A DNA stretch of 64,000 bases from Pseudohongiella sp. (GTDB lineage: Bacteria > Pseudomonadota > Gammaproteobacteria > Pseudomonadales > Pseudohongiellaceae), in contig JAUSCD010000029.1 of NCBI GenBank assembly GCA_030651695.1, forward strand, positions 1 through 64,000, read 5' to 3'. Positions 14,824 through 24,695 of this stretch are shown piece by piece. Below the pieces are notes generated by a model. The model saw only the letters and a program-made list of their open reading frames with translations, was not told the origin of the DNA and made no database searches. Numbering within the stretch: the stretch's first letter is position 1; each line of letters starts with the position of its first letter. The position numbers and the translations under genes are program-made.

Positions 14824-15506
14824 ATACACCAAATTTTGCTGGCATAGGCATGACTTCCCAGCGCACACGTGAACGCATGATTGCGTCTTTACTCGATAAA
14901 GGTATCAAGAACTGGGCAGTGCTTGATGTCATGAGAACAACCCCCAGGCATATGTTTCTGGACGAAGCGCTGTCGCATCGCGCTTATGAGGATACCGCGT
15001 TGCCAATCGGGTTTAACCAGACCATCTCACAGCCTTATGTGGTCGCCCGTATGACAGAAGCAGTGTTGGGTCAGCGTGCGCCCGAGCAAGGCAAACCGGC
15101 GCGGGTGCTCGAGATTGGCACTGGCTGTGGTTATCAGACTGCCGTGATATCCCAGCTTGCTGAACGTGTCTGGTCTGTTGAGCGCATACAGCCACTGCTA
15201 GAGAAGGCACGCAAAAATCTTTCAGTGCTGGGTATCCGCAATGTGCGTTTTAAACATGACGACGGTAGCCTGGGCTGGGCAGAGCACGCACCTTTTGACA
15301 TCATTATTGCTGCCGCTGCGCCGCAGCAGGTGCCTTCTGAGTTGTTGAATCAACTGGCAGATGGTGGGCGCCTGGTATTGCCGGTAGGCAGCGAGCGTGG
15401 TGGCCAGGAGCTGTTGCTGATAGAGCGACATGGAGATGAGTTTTCCAGCAGGGTTCTTGAAGCTGTAAACTTCGTACCCTTGTATGTGGGGCAGGTGCAG
15501 TACTGA
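14820..15506 (+). CDS. pcm: Protein-L-isoaspartate O-methyltransferase
   Basis: SAM-dependent methylation that starts repair of isoaspartyl residues in aged proteins. The SAM motif LEIGTGCGYQTAVISQLA and the Pcm blocks YEDTALPIGFNQTISQPYVVARM and DGSLGW are present. The listed start is TTG, overlapping the truD stop by 4 bases (228 residues). An ATG at 14850 (MTSQRTRERM, 218 residues) is an equally good family start. The gene is coupled to the DUF368 gene by a one-base overlap. Confidence 0.95.
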   Translation: MNTPNFAGIGMTSQRTRERMIASLLDKGIKNWAVLDVMRTTPRHMFLDEALSHRAYEDTALPIGFNQTISQPYVVARMTEAVLGQRAPEQGKPARVLEIGTGCGYQTAVISQLAERVWSVERIQPLLEKARKNLSVLGIRNVRFKHDDGSLGWAEHAPFDIIIAAAAPQQVPSELLNQLADGGRLVLPVGSERGGQELLLIERHGDEFSSRVLEAVNFVPLYVGQVQY

Positions 15507-16411
15507 TGACACTCAGCGAGCGACTGATACTATTTCTGAAGGGTATGGCGATGGGTATCGCGGACTCAGTGCCGGGCGTATCTGGTGGCACGATTGCAGT
15601 GATCAGCGGTATCTACGAACAACTCTTGCTGGCACTGCGCAGCTGCAATCCCATGGCCTTACAGGTGCTCTGGCGGCAAGGTCCTAAAGCATTCTGGCAA
15701 AGTATCCACGGTAGGTTCCTGTTGACTCTCGGCCTGGGTGTGATTTCGAGCCTGGTGTTGATGGCAAACACTGTACTTTACCTGCTGGATAATCACTTCA
15801 CGCTGGTGATGGCGTTTTTTCTGGGGCTGGTGCTGGCCTCATGTTGCCTGTTGTATCCTCAGACGGGCAAACTGAGTGTGCTCAAGATCTGTTTGTTTTT
15901 ACTTGGTTTTTTGTTGACAGCATTGACGGCAGTGATGAATCCGGTGGCTGGCAGCACTTCGCTGCTGTATCTGTTTTTCTGCGGCATGGTCGCCATTTGC
16001 GCCATGATCCTGCCGGGTATTTCGGGGGCCTTTATCCTGATTCTGATGGGCGCCTATGAATACGTTTTGACTGCACTGCGGTCCATGCAATTGGATGTGA
16101 TCCTGGTATTTGCACTCGGATGTGCCATAGGTCTGTTATCCTTTGCGCATGTGCTGAACCTGATGTTTTATTATTATCGCCAGGCAACGTACGCGTTCCT
16201 GGTGGGAATGCTGGCGGCGTCGCTGATTGTGTTGTGGCCCTGGCGGCTGTCAACCGAACCGGGAGCAGGGGCAGGGTTGATGCCCTGGACTTATACCGAG
16301 GCAACCGGCCTGTCTGCCCAGTTGCCGATGGTGCTGCTTTGTGCGTTGGCCGGATTCGCTATGATCATCAGCTTCGGGGCACTTGTGACCAGATTCAGGG
16401 AAAGTCGCTGA
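15506..16411 (+). CDS. DUF368 membrane protein, polyprenyl-phosphate transporter family
   Basis: A 301-residue polytopic inner-membrane protein (about 8-10 hydrophobic segments) with the DUF368 signature DSVPGVSGGT (about residues 20-29) and a second inverted-repeat-like block ILPGISGAFILILMGAYE. DUF368 proteins (PopT) have been reported to return undecaprenyl phosphate across the inner membrane for reuse in envelope synthesis. The ATG shares one base with the pcm stop. Sitting between pcm and nlpD, next to a murein hydrolase activator, fits an envelope role; the specific function here is inferred from the family. Confidence 0.9.
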   Translation: MTLSERLILFLKGMAMGIADSVPGVSGGTIAVISGIYEQLLLALRSCNPMALQVLWRQGPKAFWQSIHGRFLLTLGLGVISSLVLMANTVLYLLDNHFTLVMAFFLGLVLASCCLLYPQTGKLSVLKICLFLLGFLLTALTAVMNPVAGSTSLLYLFFCGMVAICAMILPGISGAFILILMGAYEYVLTALRSMQLDVILVFALGCAIGLLSFAHVLNLMFYYYRQATYAFLVGMLAASLIVLWPWRLSTEPGAGAGLMPWTYTEATGLSAQLPMVLLCALAGFAMIISFGALVTRFRESR

Positions 16412-16490
16412 CGGATGTCCGGAGCCCCTGAGATTGTCTGCAATAGCTATTTTGATTGTTAATTTTGCCAATAGTGTCGAAGAGGCTTTT

Positions 16491-17612
16491 ATGGACGTAG
16501 TAGGCCAAGGTTTTTTGTCAGTTAACGGCTTTTTAAAAACAGCGCGCCTGGCGCTGTGTCCATTTATTTTAGTCCTCAGCGCGTGCGGTGGCGGTTATCA
16601 GGCGCCGCTGGATGACCGCAGTTCAAGTCTTGAGCGTGTGGCGCCGCTGATTATGGTCGACGGACAGCCGTTGCCGTCGTCATCGAGATCAGCTCCGGCA
16701 ACATCAAACCCAACGCCAGCGTCGACCGGTAATACGGCCTCGACCGCTCCTGTTGGCTCTGCTGCCACGGTCGTGCGACCTGTTGCCGTGGGTTCAGGAA
16801 TCAGTCGCGCCGTAACCCGCAACGAAGCCCCTGCGCAAGCCTCGGTTGAGCCAACCCCAGCAAATCAGTCTCAGACTCCCGTAGCGTCCTCCGGTACTGC
16901 TCCGGCAGGTAATTCGTCAGGCGCGGCATCGCGTCCACCGGTGGCACCGTCGTCCGGGGCAGTGCATGTTGTAGCCCAAGGTGACACGTTGTACTCAATT
17001 GCCTTCACCCACAATATTGATGTGCGAAGTCTGGCGCTGGTCAATGATCTGGCTGCGCCTTATACCATTTTCCCGGGCCAGCGATTGAATCTCAGTGCTG
17101 CAGGCGTGTCTGCTGCCGCCATTAATGCCGTGCCGCAGATACCCGCAGCCCCGGCAGGGGAGGCGACGCCAGCTATGGGGCAACGTCCACAGGCTGCGAT
17201 TGATGCACGACGCACTGGCAGTGTCAGCACCCGTCAGGTTGAGGGCGTCAACTGGCAGTGGCCGGCTGATGGCCGGTTGCTCAGCACCTTCTCGGAAAGT
17301 GGCGCTGCACGAGGTATCGACATCGCAGGGACGCAGGGGCAGGCGGTGTTTGCAGCTGCTGACGGGGATGTTGTTTATGCCGGGCGGGGTATTCCCGGCG
17401 CCGGCAACCTTCTGATTCTGCGCCACAGCGAGCGGCATCTGAGTGCGTATATGCACAACAGTAGCATGCTGGTCGCTGAGGGCGACAGAGTACAGGCAGG
17501 GGACAAAGTTGCAGAAATCGGTACCGGCCCTAATGGTCGCGACCTGCTGCATTTCGAAGTCAGAGTTGACGGCAAACCGGTTGACCCGGTCCGGTATTTG
17601 CCCAACCGTTAA
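16491..17612 (+). CDS. nlpD: NlpD-type murein hydrolase activator lipoprotein
   Basis: Outer-membrane lipoprotein predicted to activate an AmiC-type amidase during septum splitting. From the ATG at 16491 (GAAGAGG upstream) there are 373 residues: signal peptide with lipobox LSAC, a long Pro/Ser/Thr/Ala-rich linker, one LysM domain (VVAQGDTLYSIAF onward), and a C-terminal LytM/M23 domain. The M23 metal ligands are degenerate (RGIDIAG lacks the first His; LLHFEVR lacks the HxH pair), as in known non-enzymatic NlpD/EnvC activators. An in-frame TTG at 16434 would put a non-signal extension in front and is less likely. It precedes rpoS, the universal order. Confidence 0.93.
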   Translation: MDVVGQGFLSVNGFLKTARLALCPFILVLSACGGGYQAPLDDRSSSLERVAPLIMVDGQPLPSSSRSAPATSNPTPASTGNTASTAPVGSAATVVRPVAVGSGISRAVTRNEAPAQASVEPTPANQSQTPVASSGTAPAGNSSGAASRPPVAPSSGAVHVVAQGDTLYSIAFTHNIDVRSLALVNDLAAPYTIFPGQRLNLSAAGVSAAAINAVPQIPAAPAGEATPAMGQRPQAAIDARRTGSVSTRQVEGVNWQWPADGRLLSTFSESGAARGIDIAGTQGQAVFAAADGDVVYAGRGIPGAGNLLILRHSERHLSAYMHNSSMLVAEGDRVQAGDKVAEIGTGPNGRDLLHFEVRVDGKPVDPVRYLPNR

Positions 17613-17624
17613 GCGCTTGGGCAA
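17598..17624 (+). promoter_or_regulatory. Hairpin spanning the nlpD stop codon
   Basis: Inverted repeat TTGCCCAA (17598-17605) / TTGGGCAA (17617-17624), extendable by GTA/TAC with a one-base bulge. It overlaps the nlpD stop and opens the nlpD-rpoS intergenic region. No T-run follows, so it is not a standard terminator. It could be an mRNA stability or processing element in an nlpD-rpoS transcript. Confidence 0.35.
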
Positions 17625-17742
17625 TACAAATACCACACAATAATATGCCCTGCTGTTTTGTGAATCAGTGCACAAATTCGGAAAGACAGCCGTCATATCC
17701 GTCGTCTGTTTGCTGAATACGTTTCCGTTGCTGTGATATTGT

Positions 17743-17778
17743 CTGATCGTTCTTGTACCAACTGACATGGATGATCAG
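17743..17778 (+). promoter_or_regulatory. Possible inhibitory stem in the rpoS leader
   Basis: CTGATC (17743-17748) can pair with GATCAG (17773-17778), ending 5 bases before the rpoS ATG at 17784. The region has no good Shine-Dalgarno. In enterics rpoS translation is controlled by a leader stem opened by small RNAs; an analogous role here is inference and the stem is short. Confidence 0.25.
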
Positions 17779-17783
17779 CTAAT

Positions 17784-18803
17784 ATGGATATTAATCAGGA
17801 TCGTAATGGTTTTATTTTAGACAACTCTGTTATTTCCGGCAGCTCTGCAGATGGCTCCGGGGTGGAAATTTCTGCTGTGAAAGCAGCAACTGCTCAGGAT
17901 GAGCTTCCCTTTGTTTACTCTGGCGATAAAACTGGCCTGGATGCTGAAATCGCCTATATTCGTGAAGTAAGCCCAATCCCTTTGCTGAGTTACGACGATG
18001 AGGTGCGTCTTGCACGTGCCAGTCGCGATGGTGATATGGACAGCCGTCATGCGATGATCCGGCATAACCTGCGTCTGGTATTGAGTCTTGCCAGGCGATA
18101 TCGCAATCGCGGTGTCTGCCTGCTGGATATGGTGTCGGAAGGCAATATCGGGTTGATACGTGCGGTTGAAAAGTACGACCCGGAGCGAGGCTATCGTTTT
18201 TCCACCTACGCAACCTGGTGGGTGAGACAGGCTATCGACCGTTCCATTATGAATCATGCGCGTGATGTCCGGTTGCCGGTGCATGTGATCAAAGAAGTCA
18301 GCCACTACCGCCGGCAGGAAACTTTACTCACAAACCAGCTTGGTCGCAGGCCAAGCCGTGCTGAACTGGCTGCATACTGCGGTATGACTCTGCCGGAGCT
18401 TTGCATGATTCTGGATTGTCACGAATCCAGTTATGACACTCAGCAGATTGTTCCGACAACAGAAGAGCTTGAAACTGAAAGCGTCTGCGATTATGTCGAG
18501 TTCACAGATCCGGCGCGCCCGCTTCAGCGCAAAGGTATCAAACAGACAGCGTGGCGATGGCTTAATGAGCTCAATGAAAAACAGCGTGAAGTGATTGCCC
18601 GGCGCTTCGGGCTGGACGGGCATGCACCGTGCACACTGGAGCAGGTGGGCGCTGATATTGGATTGACTCGCGAACGCGTGCGGCAAATTCAGATTGAGGC
18701 CATGCGCCGGCTCAAACGTATCGCCAACAGAGACGGTTACGACGTTGATGCTTTTTTTGGTTCAGATAAACTTTCGGATCACGCCTACCTGAACGCCTGC
18801 TGA
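17784..18803 (+). CDS. rpoS: RNA polymerase sigma factor RpoS
   Basis: Stationary-phase and general-stress sigma factor, 339 residues (E. coli 330). Region 1.2 (AEIAYIREVSPIPLLSYDDEVRLAR), region 2 (RNRGVCLLDMVSEGNIGLIRAVEKYDPERGYRFSTYATWWVRQAI), region 3 and region 4 (LEQVGADIGLTRERVRQIQIEAMRRLKR) follow in order. The acidic, low-complexity first 55 residues are typical. It lies 171 bases after nlpD and converges on fdxA. Confidence 0.97.
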   Translation: MDINQDRNGFILDNSVISGSSADGSGVEISAVKAATAQDELPFVYSGDKTGLDAEIAYIREVSPIPLLSYDDEVRLARASRDGDMDSRHAMIRHNLRLVLSLARRYRNRGVCLLDMVSEGNIGLIRAVEKYDPERGYRFSTYATWWVRQAIDRSIMNHARDVRLPVHVIKEVSHYRRQETLLTNQLGRRPSRAELAAYCGMTLPELCMILDCHESSYDTQQIVPTTEELETESVCDYVEFTDPARPLQRKGIKQTAWRWLNELNEKQREVIARRFGLDGHAPCTLEQVGADIGLTRERVRQIQIEAMRRLKRIANRDGYDVDAFFGSDKLSDHAYLNAC

Positions 18804-18933
18804 TGGATGGCCTGCCGCTGGCAGTGCTGCAAACAGCAGTCAGCGGCATATTGGCGAAAGACTTCGCCAGTATTCCGGTTGGCCACACTATAGTTACTTG
18901 GTGCTGATTGGTGCTACCTGGTATTGCCGGGTG

Positions 18934-19257
18934 TCATTTGATGAGATGCGCTGCTTTACCAGCCACGCCATTCCACTTTTCAGCTTCCTCCATCGGAGGT
19001 TTCATCTGGGTAATGTTGGGCCACTTCTGGGCCAGATCAGCATTCAGTTCCAGAAACTGTTTTTGATCATCAGGTAGTTCGTCTTCCGCATAAATCGCGT
19101 CAACCGGGCACTCCGGCTCACACAGAGCGCAGTCAATACACTCATCCGGGTGAATGACCAGGAAGTTCGGGCCCTCATAAAAACAGTCTACCGGGCAGAC
19201 TTCAACACAGTCTGTATGTTTACAGTTAATGCAATTTTCACCGACTACAAATGTCAT
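18934..19257 (-). CDS. fdxA: Seven-iron (3Fe-4S/4Fe-4S) ferredoxin
   Basis: Small soluble electron carrier, 107 residues, of the Azotobacter ferredoxin I type. The N-terminal half has [17 protein letters not shown] and [17 protein letters not shown], giving the expected cysteine spacing for one 3Fe-4S and one 4Fe-4S cluster; the acidic C-terminal tail (residues 60-107) is typical. It lies downstream of mutS on the same strand with its own promoter, in the conserved rpoS-fdxA-mutS cluster. Confidence 0.96.
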   Translation of the reverse strand: MTFVVGENCINCKHTDCVEVCPVDCFYEGPNFLVIHPDECIDCALCEPECPVDAIYAEDELPDDQKQFLELNADLAQKWPNITQMKPPMEEAEKWNGVAGKAAHLIK

Positions 19258-19289
19258 GATGCTTACCAGTCTGATTCAAACGATGCGGC

Positions 19290-19318
19290 ATTATAGAGTA
19301 CCTAAGTAATGCCCTAAA
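19290..19318 (-). promoter_or_regulatory. fdxA promoter
   Basis: On the minus strand a perfect TATAAT (19290-19295) lies 33 bases before the fdxA ATG. The best -35 at 17-base spacing, TTTAGG at 19313-19318, is poor and overlaps the mutS stop codon, so the -10 is the strong part of the call. Confidence 0.45.
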
Positions 19319-21932
19319 GTGATTTTTTGATCTCGTACAACAGGGCGAGCGCTTCGCGCGGCGTCAGCTCATCAGGATTGATCTTTTGTATACGCTCGAT
19401 GGCGGGGTGGTTGGTGCTGGCAAACAGATCAGTTTGTGCTGGTTTTTGGTTTACAGCAGGTTTTGCTGCCCCCACAGCCTGAGGTTGCACGGCCTGGTGC
19501 TCCAATTCACGCAGCTTTTCCCGTGCCTGCTGGATGACGGCCGCCGGAATACCTGCAAGTTGCGCAACCTGCAGCCCGTAACTCTGGTTGGCGGGGCCTT
19601 GTTTCACGGTGTGCATGAAGACAATGCCCTGCTGATGCTCTGCTGCGTCCAGATGCACATTGGCCACATTGGCCAGCTGCTCAGGCAGCACTGTCAGCTC
19701 AAAGTAGTGGGTGGCAAACAGCGTCATTGCATGGAGTTTTTCAGCAATGTAAACCGCACTGGCCCAGGCCAGAGACAGACCATCAAAGGTGCTGGTGCCG
19801 CGCCCGACTTCGTCCATCAACACCAGACTGTGCGGTGTGGCGTTATGCAGGATGTTGGCTGTTTCAGTCATTTCCACCATAAACGTGGAGCGCCCGCCGG
19901 CCAGATCGTCGGATGATCCGATACGGGTAAAAATACGGTCTACCGGGCCCACAGATACTTTTGATGCCGGTACGTGGCTGCCGCAGAAGGCCAGCAGCAC
20001 AATCAAGGCGGTCTGGCGCATGTAGGTTGATTTACCGCCCATGTTGGGGCCGGTGATGATCAGCATCTGACGCTGATCAGAAAGCGCGGTGTCATTGGGT
20101 ACAAAATGTTTTTCCAGCACCTGCTCAACAACAGGATGGCGCCCCTGTTCGATATGAATGCCGGGATTGTCGCTGAGCACGGGTTGCACCCAATTCAATG
20201 TCAAGGCGCGTTCAGCAAAATTACACAGTACGTCAAGTTCCGACAGCGCGGCGGCGCTATCCTGTAACGCACTGAGCTGGGCTGCGGTGGTTTCCAGCAG
20301 CTCATCGTACAAGGCCTTTTCCCGTGCCAGCGCCTTGCTGTTTGCGCTCAATACTTTGTCTTCAAACACCTTCAGTTCGGGCGTTATGTAGCGCTCAGCG
20401 TTTTTTAATGTCTGACGGCGCTGGTAGTCGACTGGCATGTCTGAGGCCTGTGCTTTGCTGACCTCGATGAAGTAACCATGCACGCGGTTGTAGCCTACTT
20501 TCAGAGTGCTCAGACCGGTGCGCTGTTTTTCCCTGAGTTCCATGTCTACCAGAAACTGGCCGGCGTTACTGCTGAGGGCGCGCAACTCGTCGAGATCGGC
20601 GTCATAATGTTCTGCAATCACGCCGCCTTCACGTATCACTACCGGTGGGTTTTCTACCAGGGCTTTTTGCAGCGTTGCACACAGGGCAGGGTAGTCAGCA
20701 ACAGTATTTTGCAGCTCGGCAAGGCGGCGGACATCCTGCCGGCTGCCAATTGTGCTTAAAGCGCCTTGCAGGGCCGGCAGCACGGTGAGTGCGTCGCGCA
20801 ACCTCGCCATGTCACGCGGGCGGGCAGAGCGCAGCGCTACGCGCGCCAGAATGCGTTCGATATCGCCGACCTGCCTGAGCAGGGGCTGTAAAGATTCATA
20901 GGCGTATTGCTGCAGCAGGGTGCTGACCACCTGCTGGCGATCGATCAGGATATTGCGTTGGGCTCCGCCATCATTGCGCAGCGGCCGGTTAAGCCAGCGG
21001 TTGAGCAGTCGACTGCCCATGGCGGTGCTGGTGCAATCTATGACCGACATCAGTGTGTTGCTGCTGCCACCGCCCAGATTGCGGTCCAGTTCCAGATTGC
21101 GCCGGCTGGCGGCGTCAAGTATCAGCGCATCAGATGGCTGTTCTGCATTCATACGCTGGATATGAGGCAGCCCGGAACGCTGGGTGTCCATGGCGTAAGC
21201 CAGCAGGCAGCCTGCCGCCTGAATTGCCAGCGGCATGTCTTCACAGCCAAACCCGCGCAAATCTTTGGTCTTGAAATGACTGATCAGCTGGCGATAACAG
21301 GTGTCGGCATCAAATTCCCATACCGGTCGTTTACGCAGGCCCGGGCGACCCTCCAGTTCCTGTGGCAGCAGCATGTGCTCGTTTACCAGTAATTCGGCAG
21401 GGCGGATGCGTTCGACCTCGGCCAGCATGTCGTTAATGCCGATGACTTCACAGACTTTGAAACGGCCGCCGCTGATATCCATCCAGGCCATACCGGCGTG
21501 AGCTTTGCCGTCTTTCTCCTGAATAGTGAGCGACATCAATATGCAGTCGCTGCGCTCCTTGAGCAAAGCCTCATCGCTCACCGTGCCGGGAGTGACAATG
21601 CGCACAACCTGTCTTTCAACAGGGCCCTTGCTGGTAGCGGGATCTCCGATCTGTTCACAAATGGCTACTGAGCGGCCTAGCTCAACCAGTCTTGCCAGAT
21701 AGCGTTCCAGCGAGTGATAGGGTATTCCGCACATGGGAATCGGTTTGCCATTGACGGCGCCACGGGCTGTCAGCGTGATATCCAGCAAGTGCGCAGCATC
21801 TGCCGCATCCTGAAAAAACAGTTCGTAGAAGTCTCCCATGCGGTAGAACAGCAGGTTGTCCGGTTGCTGGGCTTTAATGCGCAGGAACTGTTGGATCATT
21901 GGAGTGTGGTGCGATAAATCCTGATCGCTCAA
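19314..21932 (-). CDS. mutS: DNA mismatch repair protein MutS
   Basis: Recognises mismatches and small loops and recruits MutL. From a TTG start at 21932 there are 872 residues (E. coli 853). The mismatch-reading Phe-x-Glu is in MGDFYELF (F35, E37), followed by the connector, core and clamp domains, the Walker [10 protein letters not shown] (about residue 627), the Walker [14 protein letters not shown], and [12 protein letters not shown] is chosen because AGGTAG lies about 5-10 bases upstream and the resulting N-terminus ([12 protein letters not shown]) matches the family length; the next ATG (21899) would cut into the HTPM block. Confidence 0.95.
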   Translation of the reverse strand: MSDQDLSHHTPMIQQFLRIKAQQPDNLLFYRMGDFYELFFQDAADAAHLLDITLTARGAVNGKPIPMCGIPYHSLERYLARLVELGRSVAICEQIGDPATSKGPVERQVVRIVTPGTVSDEALLKERSDCILMSLTIQEKDGKAHAGMAWMDISGGRFKVCEVIGINDMLAEVERIRPAELLVNEHMLLPQELEGRPGLRKRPVWEFDADTCYRQLISHFKTKDLRGFGCEDMPLAIQAAGCLLAYAMDTQRSGLPHIQRMNAEQPSDALILDAASRRNLELDRNLGGGSSNTLMSVIDCTSTAMGSRLLNRWLNRPLRNDGGAQRNILIDRQQVVSTLLQQYAYESLQPLLRQVGDIERILARVALRSARPRDMARLRDALTVLPALQGALSTIGSRQDVRRLAELQNTVADYPALCATLQKALVENPPVVIREGGVIAEHYDADLDELRALSSNAGQFLVDMELREKQRTGLSTLKVGYNRVHGYFIEVSKAQASDMPVDYQRRQTLKNAERYITPELKVFEDKVLSANSKALAREKALYDELLETTAAQLSALQDSAAALSELDVLCNFAERALTLNWVQPVLSDNPGIHIEQGRHPVVEQVLEKHFVPNDTALSDQRQMLIITGPNMGGKSTYMRQTALIVLLAFCGSHVPASKVSVGPVDRIFTRIGSSDDLAGGRSTFMVEMTETANILHNATPHSLVLMDEVGRGTSTFDGLSLAWASAVYIAEKLHAMTLFATHYFELTVLPEQLANVANVHLDAAEHQQGIVFMHTVKQGPANQSYGLQVAQLAGIPAAVIQQAREKLRELEHQAVQPQAVGAAKPAVNQKPAQTDLFASTNHPAIERIQKINPDELTPREALALLYEIKKSL

Positions 21933-22093
21933 AAGACTACCTACTTTGTTTAAGGTGATACATGAAGTTTTGATGGCGCAGAGCCCGCAGCTGCTGAGCC
22001 TGCCAATGGGCTGCATTCTATGTTATTTGTCAGCCCTGAAGGAACGCCAGATTAAGGTTTAATCGTTCTGTGCAGCGATGCTAAACTTCGCCC

Positions 22094-22618
22094 ATGAAAC
22101 ACACTCCCGATCATCAGATTCTTACCAATATTGCAGCACGCGCAGGGGCTTTACTGCATCGGCAGGGCGAGCGTGTAGCGACTGCCGAGTCCTGCACGGG
22201 CGGTTGGGTGGCTCAGGCACTAACAGCGGTGCCGGGCAGCTCTGCCTGGTTTGAAGCGGGGTTTGTCACCTACTCCAACCCGATGAAGCGTCGCATTTTA
22301 CAGGTACCGGTTGAGTATCTGGAAGGCTCGGATGCGCCCGGCGCTGTCAGTGAGCCTACTGTTGAAGCCATGGCTGAAGGTGCCCGCAAGCTGGCTGCAG
22401 TTGACTGGGCTGTAGCAACCAGTGGTGTCGCCGGCCCTGGTGGTGGCACCGACAAAAAGCCGGTAGGCATGGTCTGGATAGCCTGGGCGGGCGCCGGTGA
22501 TCGTTGTGACAGCGAGGTGTTCTACTTTTCCGGTGAGCGCGAAAGTGTGCGATATCAGGCTGTGGAAGCAGCGCTTGAGGGATTGATCAGCCGCCTGGAG
22601 TCGCCAGTCAGGAAATAA
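22094..22618 (+). CDS. pncC: Nicotinamide-nucleotide amidohydrolase (CinA C-terminal family)
   Basis: Deamidates nicotinamide mononucleotide to nicotinate mononucleotide in pyridine nucleotide recycling. The 174 residues form a stand-alone CinA C-terminal domain: [37 protein letters not shown], and [18 protein letters not shown]. It is divergent from mutS and immediately upstream of recA, as in Pseudomonas and many relatives. Confidence 0.94.
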   Translation: MKHTPDHQILTNIAARAGALLHRQGERVATAESCTGGWVAQALTAVPGSSAWFEAGFVTYSNPMKRRILQVPVEYLEGSDAPGAVSEPTVEAMAEGARKLAAVDWAVATSGVAGPGGGTDKKPVGMVWIAWAGAGDRCDSEVFYFSGERESVRYQAVEAALEGLISRLESPVRK

Positions 22619-22625
22619 CAATATA

Positions 22626-22641
22626 CTGGTTGAATATACAG
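22626..22641 (+). promoter_or_regulatory. LexA box (SOS operator) of recA
   Basis: CTGGTTGAATATACAG fits the gammaproteobacterial LexA consensus CTG-N10-CAG with an AT-rich core, and the flanks TA...TA match as well. It covers the -35 region of the recA promoter, the usual repression geometry. Confidence 0.9.
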
Positions 22642-22658
22642 TAAAGCTCTGCTTTAAT
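22630..22658 (+). promoter_or_regulatory. recA sigma-70 promoter
   Basis: -35 TTGAAT (22630-22635), 17-base spacer, -10 TTTAAT (22653-22658). The -35 lies inside the LexA box. The predicted start is about 22665, giving a leader of roughly 40 bases before the recA ATG. Confidence 0.65.
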
Positions 22659-22703
22659 ACTGGACAAGCCTTATTTCATTACCATTTTTACAGGAAACAT
22701 CTC

Positions 22704-23765
22704 ATGGCAGATTCACACGTGCGCGATCCCAACAAAGAGAAGGCGCTGAGCGCCGCGCTGACGCAGATTGAACGGCAGTTTGGCAAAGGGTCCATGATGC
22801 GTCTGGGTGACAAGGGCAAGGAAGTCGTTCCTGCCATTTCCACCGGCTCACTGGGTCTGGATATTGCCCTCGGTGTAGGTGGTCTGCCACGTGGTCGTAT
22901 AGTTGAGATCTACGGCCCTGAATCCTCAGGTAAAACTACGCTGACCTTGCAGGTTATTGCTGAATGCCAGCGTGCGGGTGGCACCTGCGCCTTTATCGAC
23001 GCCGAACATGCTCTGGATCCGATTTATGCCGGTGCGTTGGGCGTTGACGTTGAGAATCTGCTGGTCAGTCAGCCCGATACCGGTGAACAGGCGCTTGAAA
23101 TCTGCGACATGATTGTGCGTTCCGGTGCCGTTGATGTAGTCGTTATTGACTCCGTCGCTGCACTGACACCGAAGGCAGAAATTGAAGGTGAGATGGGCGA
23201 CAGCCACATGGGTCTGCAGGCGCGTCTGATGTCGCAAGCCCTGCGCAAGATGACGGGCAATATCAAAAATTCCAATACGCTGGTGATTTTCATCAACCAG
23301 ATCCGTATGAAAATTGGTGTGATGTTTGGCTCGCCGGAAACCACAACCGGGGGTAATGCACTGAAGTTTTACGCCTCAGTGCGTCTGGATATTCGCCGTA
23401 TCGGTTCTATCAAGGAAGGTGACGAAGTAGTAGGTAATGAAACCCGCGTCAAAGTTGTCAAAAACAAAGTCGCACCACCTTTCCGTCAGACAGAATTCCA
23501 GATCATGTACGGCAAAGGTATTTACCGCATGGGTGAAGTCATCGACCTCGGCGTTAAACTCAATTTGCTGGATAAATCCGGTGCCTGGTATGCCTACAAG
23601 GGCGAGAAGATCGGTCAGGGCAAAAAGAATGTGGCGACCTATCTGGAAGAAAATCCCGCTATGGCAAAAGAGATTGAGGATCAGATCCGCAATCAATTGT
23701 TGGGTGGCAATACTCTGCTGAAAGCCAGCAGCGATGATGAAACTGTTGAAGTGGAGATGGATTGA
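22704..23765 (+). CDS. recA: Recombinase RecA
   Basis: Strand-exchange ATPase and SOS co-protease, 353 residues as in E. coli. Walker [10 protein letters not shown] (71-79), the EHALDP block, [22 protein letters not shown], the loop region [27 protein letters not shown], and an acidic C-terminal tail are all present. ATG start after ACAGGAAA. The stop overlaps the recX TTG by 3 bases, so RecX is translationally coupled and SOS-induced with it. Confidence 0.99.
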   Translation: MADSHVRDPNKEKALSAALTQIERQFGKGSMMRLGDKGKEVVPAISTGSLGLDIALGVGGLPRGRIVEIYGPESSGKTTLTLQVIAECQRAGGTCAFIDAEHALDPIYAGALGVDVENLLVSQPDTGEQALEICDMIVRSGAVDVVVIDSVAALTPKAEIEGEMGDSHMGLQARLMSQALRKMTGNIKNSNTLVIFINQIRMKIGVMFGSPETTTGGNALKFYASVRLDIRRIGSIKEGDEVVGNETRVKVVKNKVAPPFRQTEFQIMYGKGIYRMGEVIDLGVKLNLLDKSGAWYAYKGEKIGQGKKNVATYLEENPAMAKEIEDQIRNQLLGGNTLLKASSDDETVEVEMD

Positions 23766-24259
23766 TTCAGGAAGACCAAAATACGGTTCGACTTGCGTTG
23801 CGCCGCCGGGCAATGGACTTGCTTGCCCGGCGCGAGCATACACGCCATGAATTGAGCAAAAAGTTATCAGCGTCGTTCCAAAGATCAGAGCAGGAAATTT
23901 GTCCTGAAGTATTAACTGAGGTACTGGATAAACTTGAGCAGGACAAGCTGCTCAGTGATTCACGTTTTACCGAATCTTATGTGAACGGTCGAATGAGCCG
24001 TGGTTATGGCCCTTTGTACATCCGACATAAATTGCGCGAAAAACAGGTTGATGGCGCGCTGCTGGATCACAATCTGGACCAGCTTGATCAGGAGCAATGG
24101 ATTGAGCAGTTGTCTGCTCTGATCAGGAGACGGATGGGGGATGCCGGATTGCCAGCCTGGGGCAGCAAAGAACATGCAAAACTTCAGCGTTTTATTTTGT
24201 CTCGCGGATTTACTTCTGCTCAATGGCGCGAAGTTGAAAAACGCTTCAAATCCCCATGA
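23762..24259 (+). CDS. recX: Regulatory protein RecX
   Basis: Modulates RecA filaments. The 165 residues have the helical-repeat signature: [19 protein letters not shown], then [27 protein letters not shown]. The TTG start overlaps the recA stop (TTGA). The 3' end overlaps the 3' end of the convergent globin gene by 14 bases, so no terminator fits between them. Confidence 0.93.
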   Translation: MIQEDQNTVRLALRRRAMDLLARREHTRHELSKKLSASFQRSEQEICPEVLTEVLDKLEQDKLLSDSRFTESYVNGRMSRGYGPLYIRHKLREKQVDGALLDHNLDQLDQEQWIEQLSALIRRRMGDAGLPAWGSKEHAKLQRFILSRGFTSAQWREVEKRFKSP

Positions 24260-24680
24260 TTTCAGGCCGTAACACGGCCAGCCTTTCCAGCAACCGATTT
24301 TGCGCTGATAATGCAATGCCGGTTTTGTCCATGGCGGCGATCAGATTTTCCACCACCGCATTAAACTCCGCGCTGTTGATGTCCATGCCGGCATGAACCT
24401 GAACCATACTGTCGCCAGTGTATTGACATGGACCGTCAGCGATCCAACAGAAATGTTCAATGATTTTTTCGCGGAATCGCTCAACATTGGAATCCATAAA
24501 ACGTGGAAGCACCCGGTTGTCGTAGGCGATTTCCATAACAAAATGGTCTGCCAGTTGTACTATCGTTTGCTGGCCGCCCAGTTCTTCGTACAGCGTGCTG
24601 CTGCCATTGTTGGCACAGGCCACCAACAAACTTAAAACGATAGCCATGCCTGCACGCAGAGTGCCCTGTTTCGCTGACAT
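24246..24680 (-). CDS. Lipoprotein-type group 1 truncated hemoglobin
   Basis: Predicted haem-binding globin anchored in the envelope. From the ATG at 24680 (GAGGT 9 bases upstream) there are 144 residues: a lipoprotein signal ending LVAC (C22), then the truncated-globin fold starting LYEELGG with proximal His96 in QVHAGM, and the YTG..S block. The position normally occupied by Tyr B10 appears to be Val48. Two cysteines (C78, C85) flank the E-helix region. A GTG at 24695 is a weaker start. Last gene of the minus-strand operon with the DUF3034 and cupredoxin genes. Ligand and function (oxygen, NO or sensing) are unknown. Confidence 0.85.
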   Translation of the reverse strand: MSAKQGTLRAGMAIVLSLLVACANNGSSTLYEELGGQQTIVQLADHFVMEIAYDNRVLPRFMDSNVERFREKIIEHFCWIADGPCQYTGDSMVQVHAGMDINSAEFNAVVENLIAAMDKTGIALSAQNRLLERLAVLRPEIMGI

Positions 24681-24695
24681 GAATGTATACCTCAC

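Noticed and set aside
16434-16490. TTG-started N-terminal extension of nlpD
   Set aside because: It would place 19 residues before the lipoprotein signal peptide; the ATG at 16491 has a good Shine-Dalgarno and a proper signal sequence.
17598-17624. Rho-independent terminator after nlpD
   Set aside because: The stem is good but no T-run follows; kept only as a structural element.
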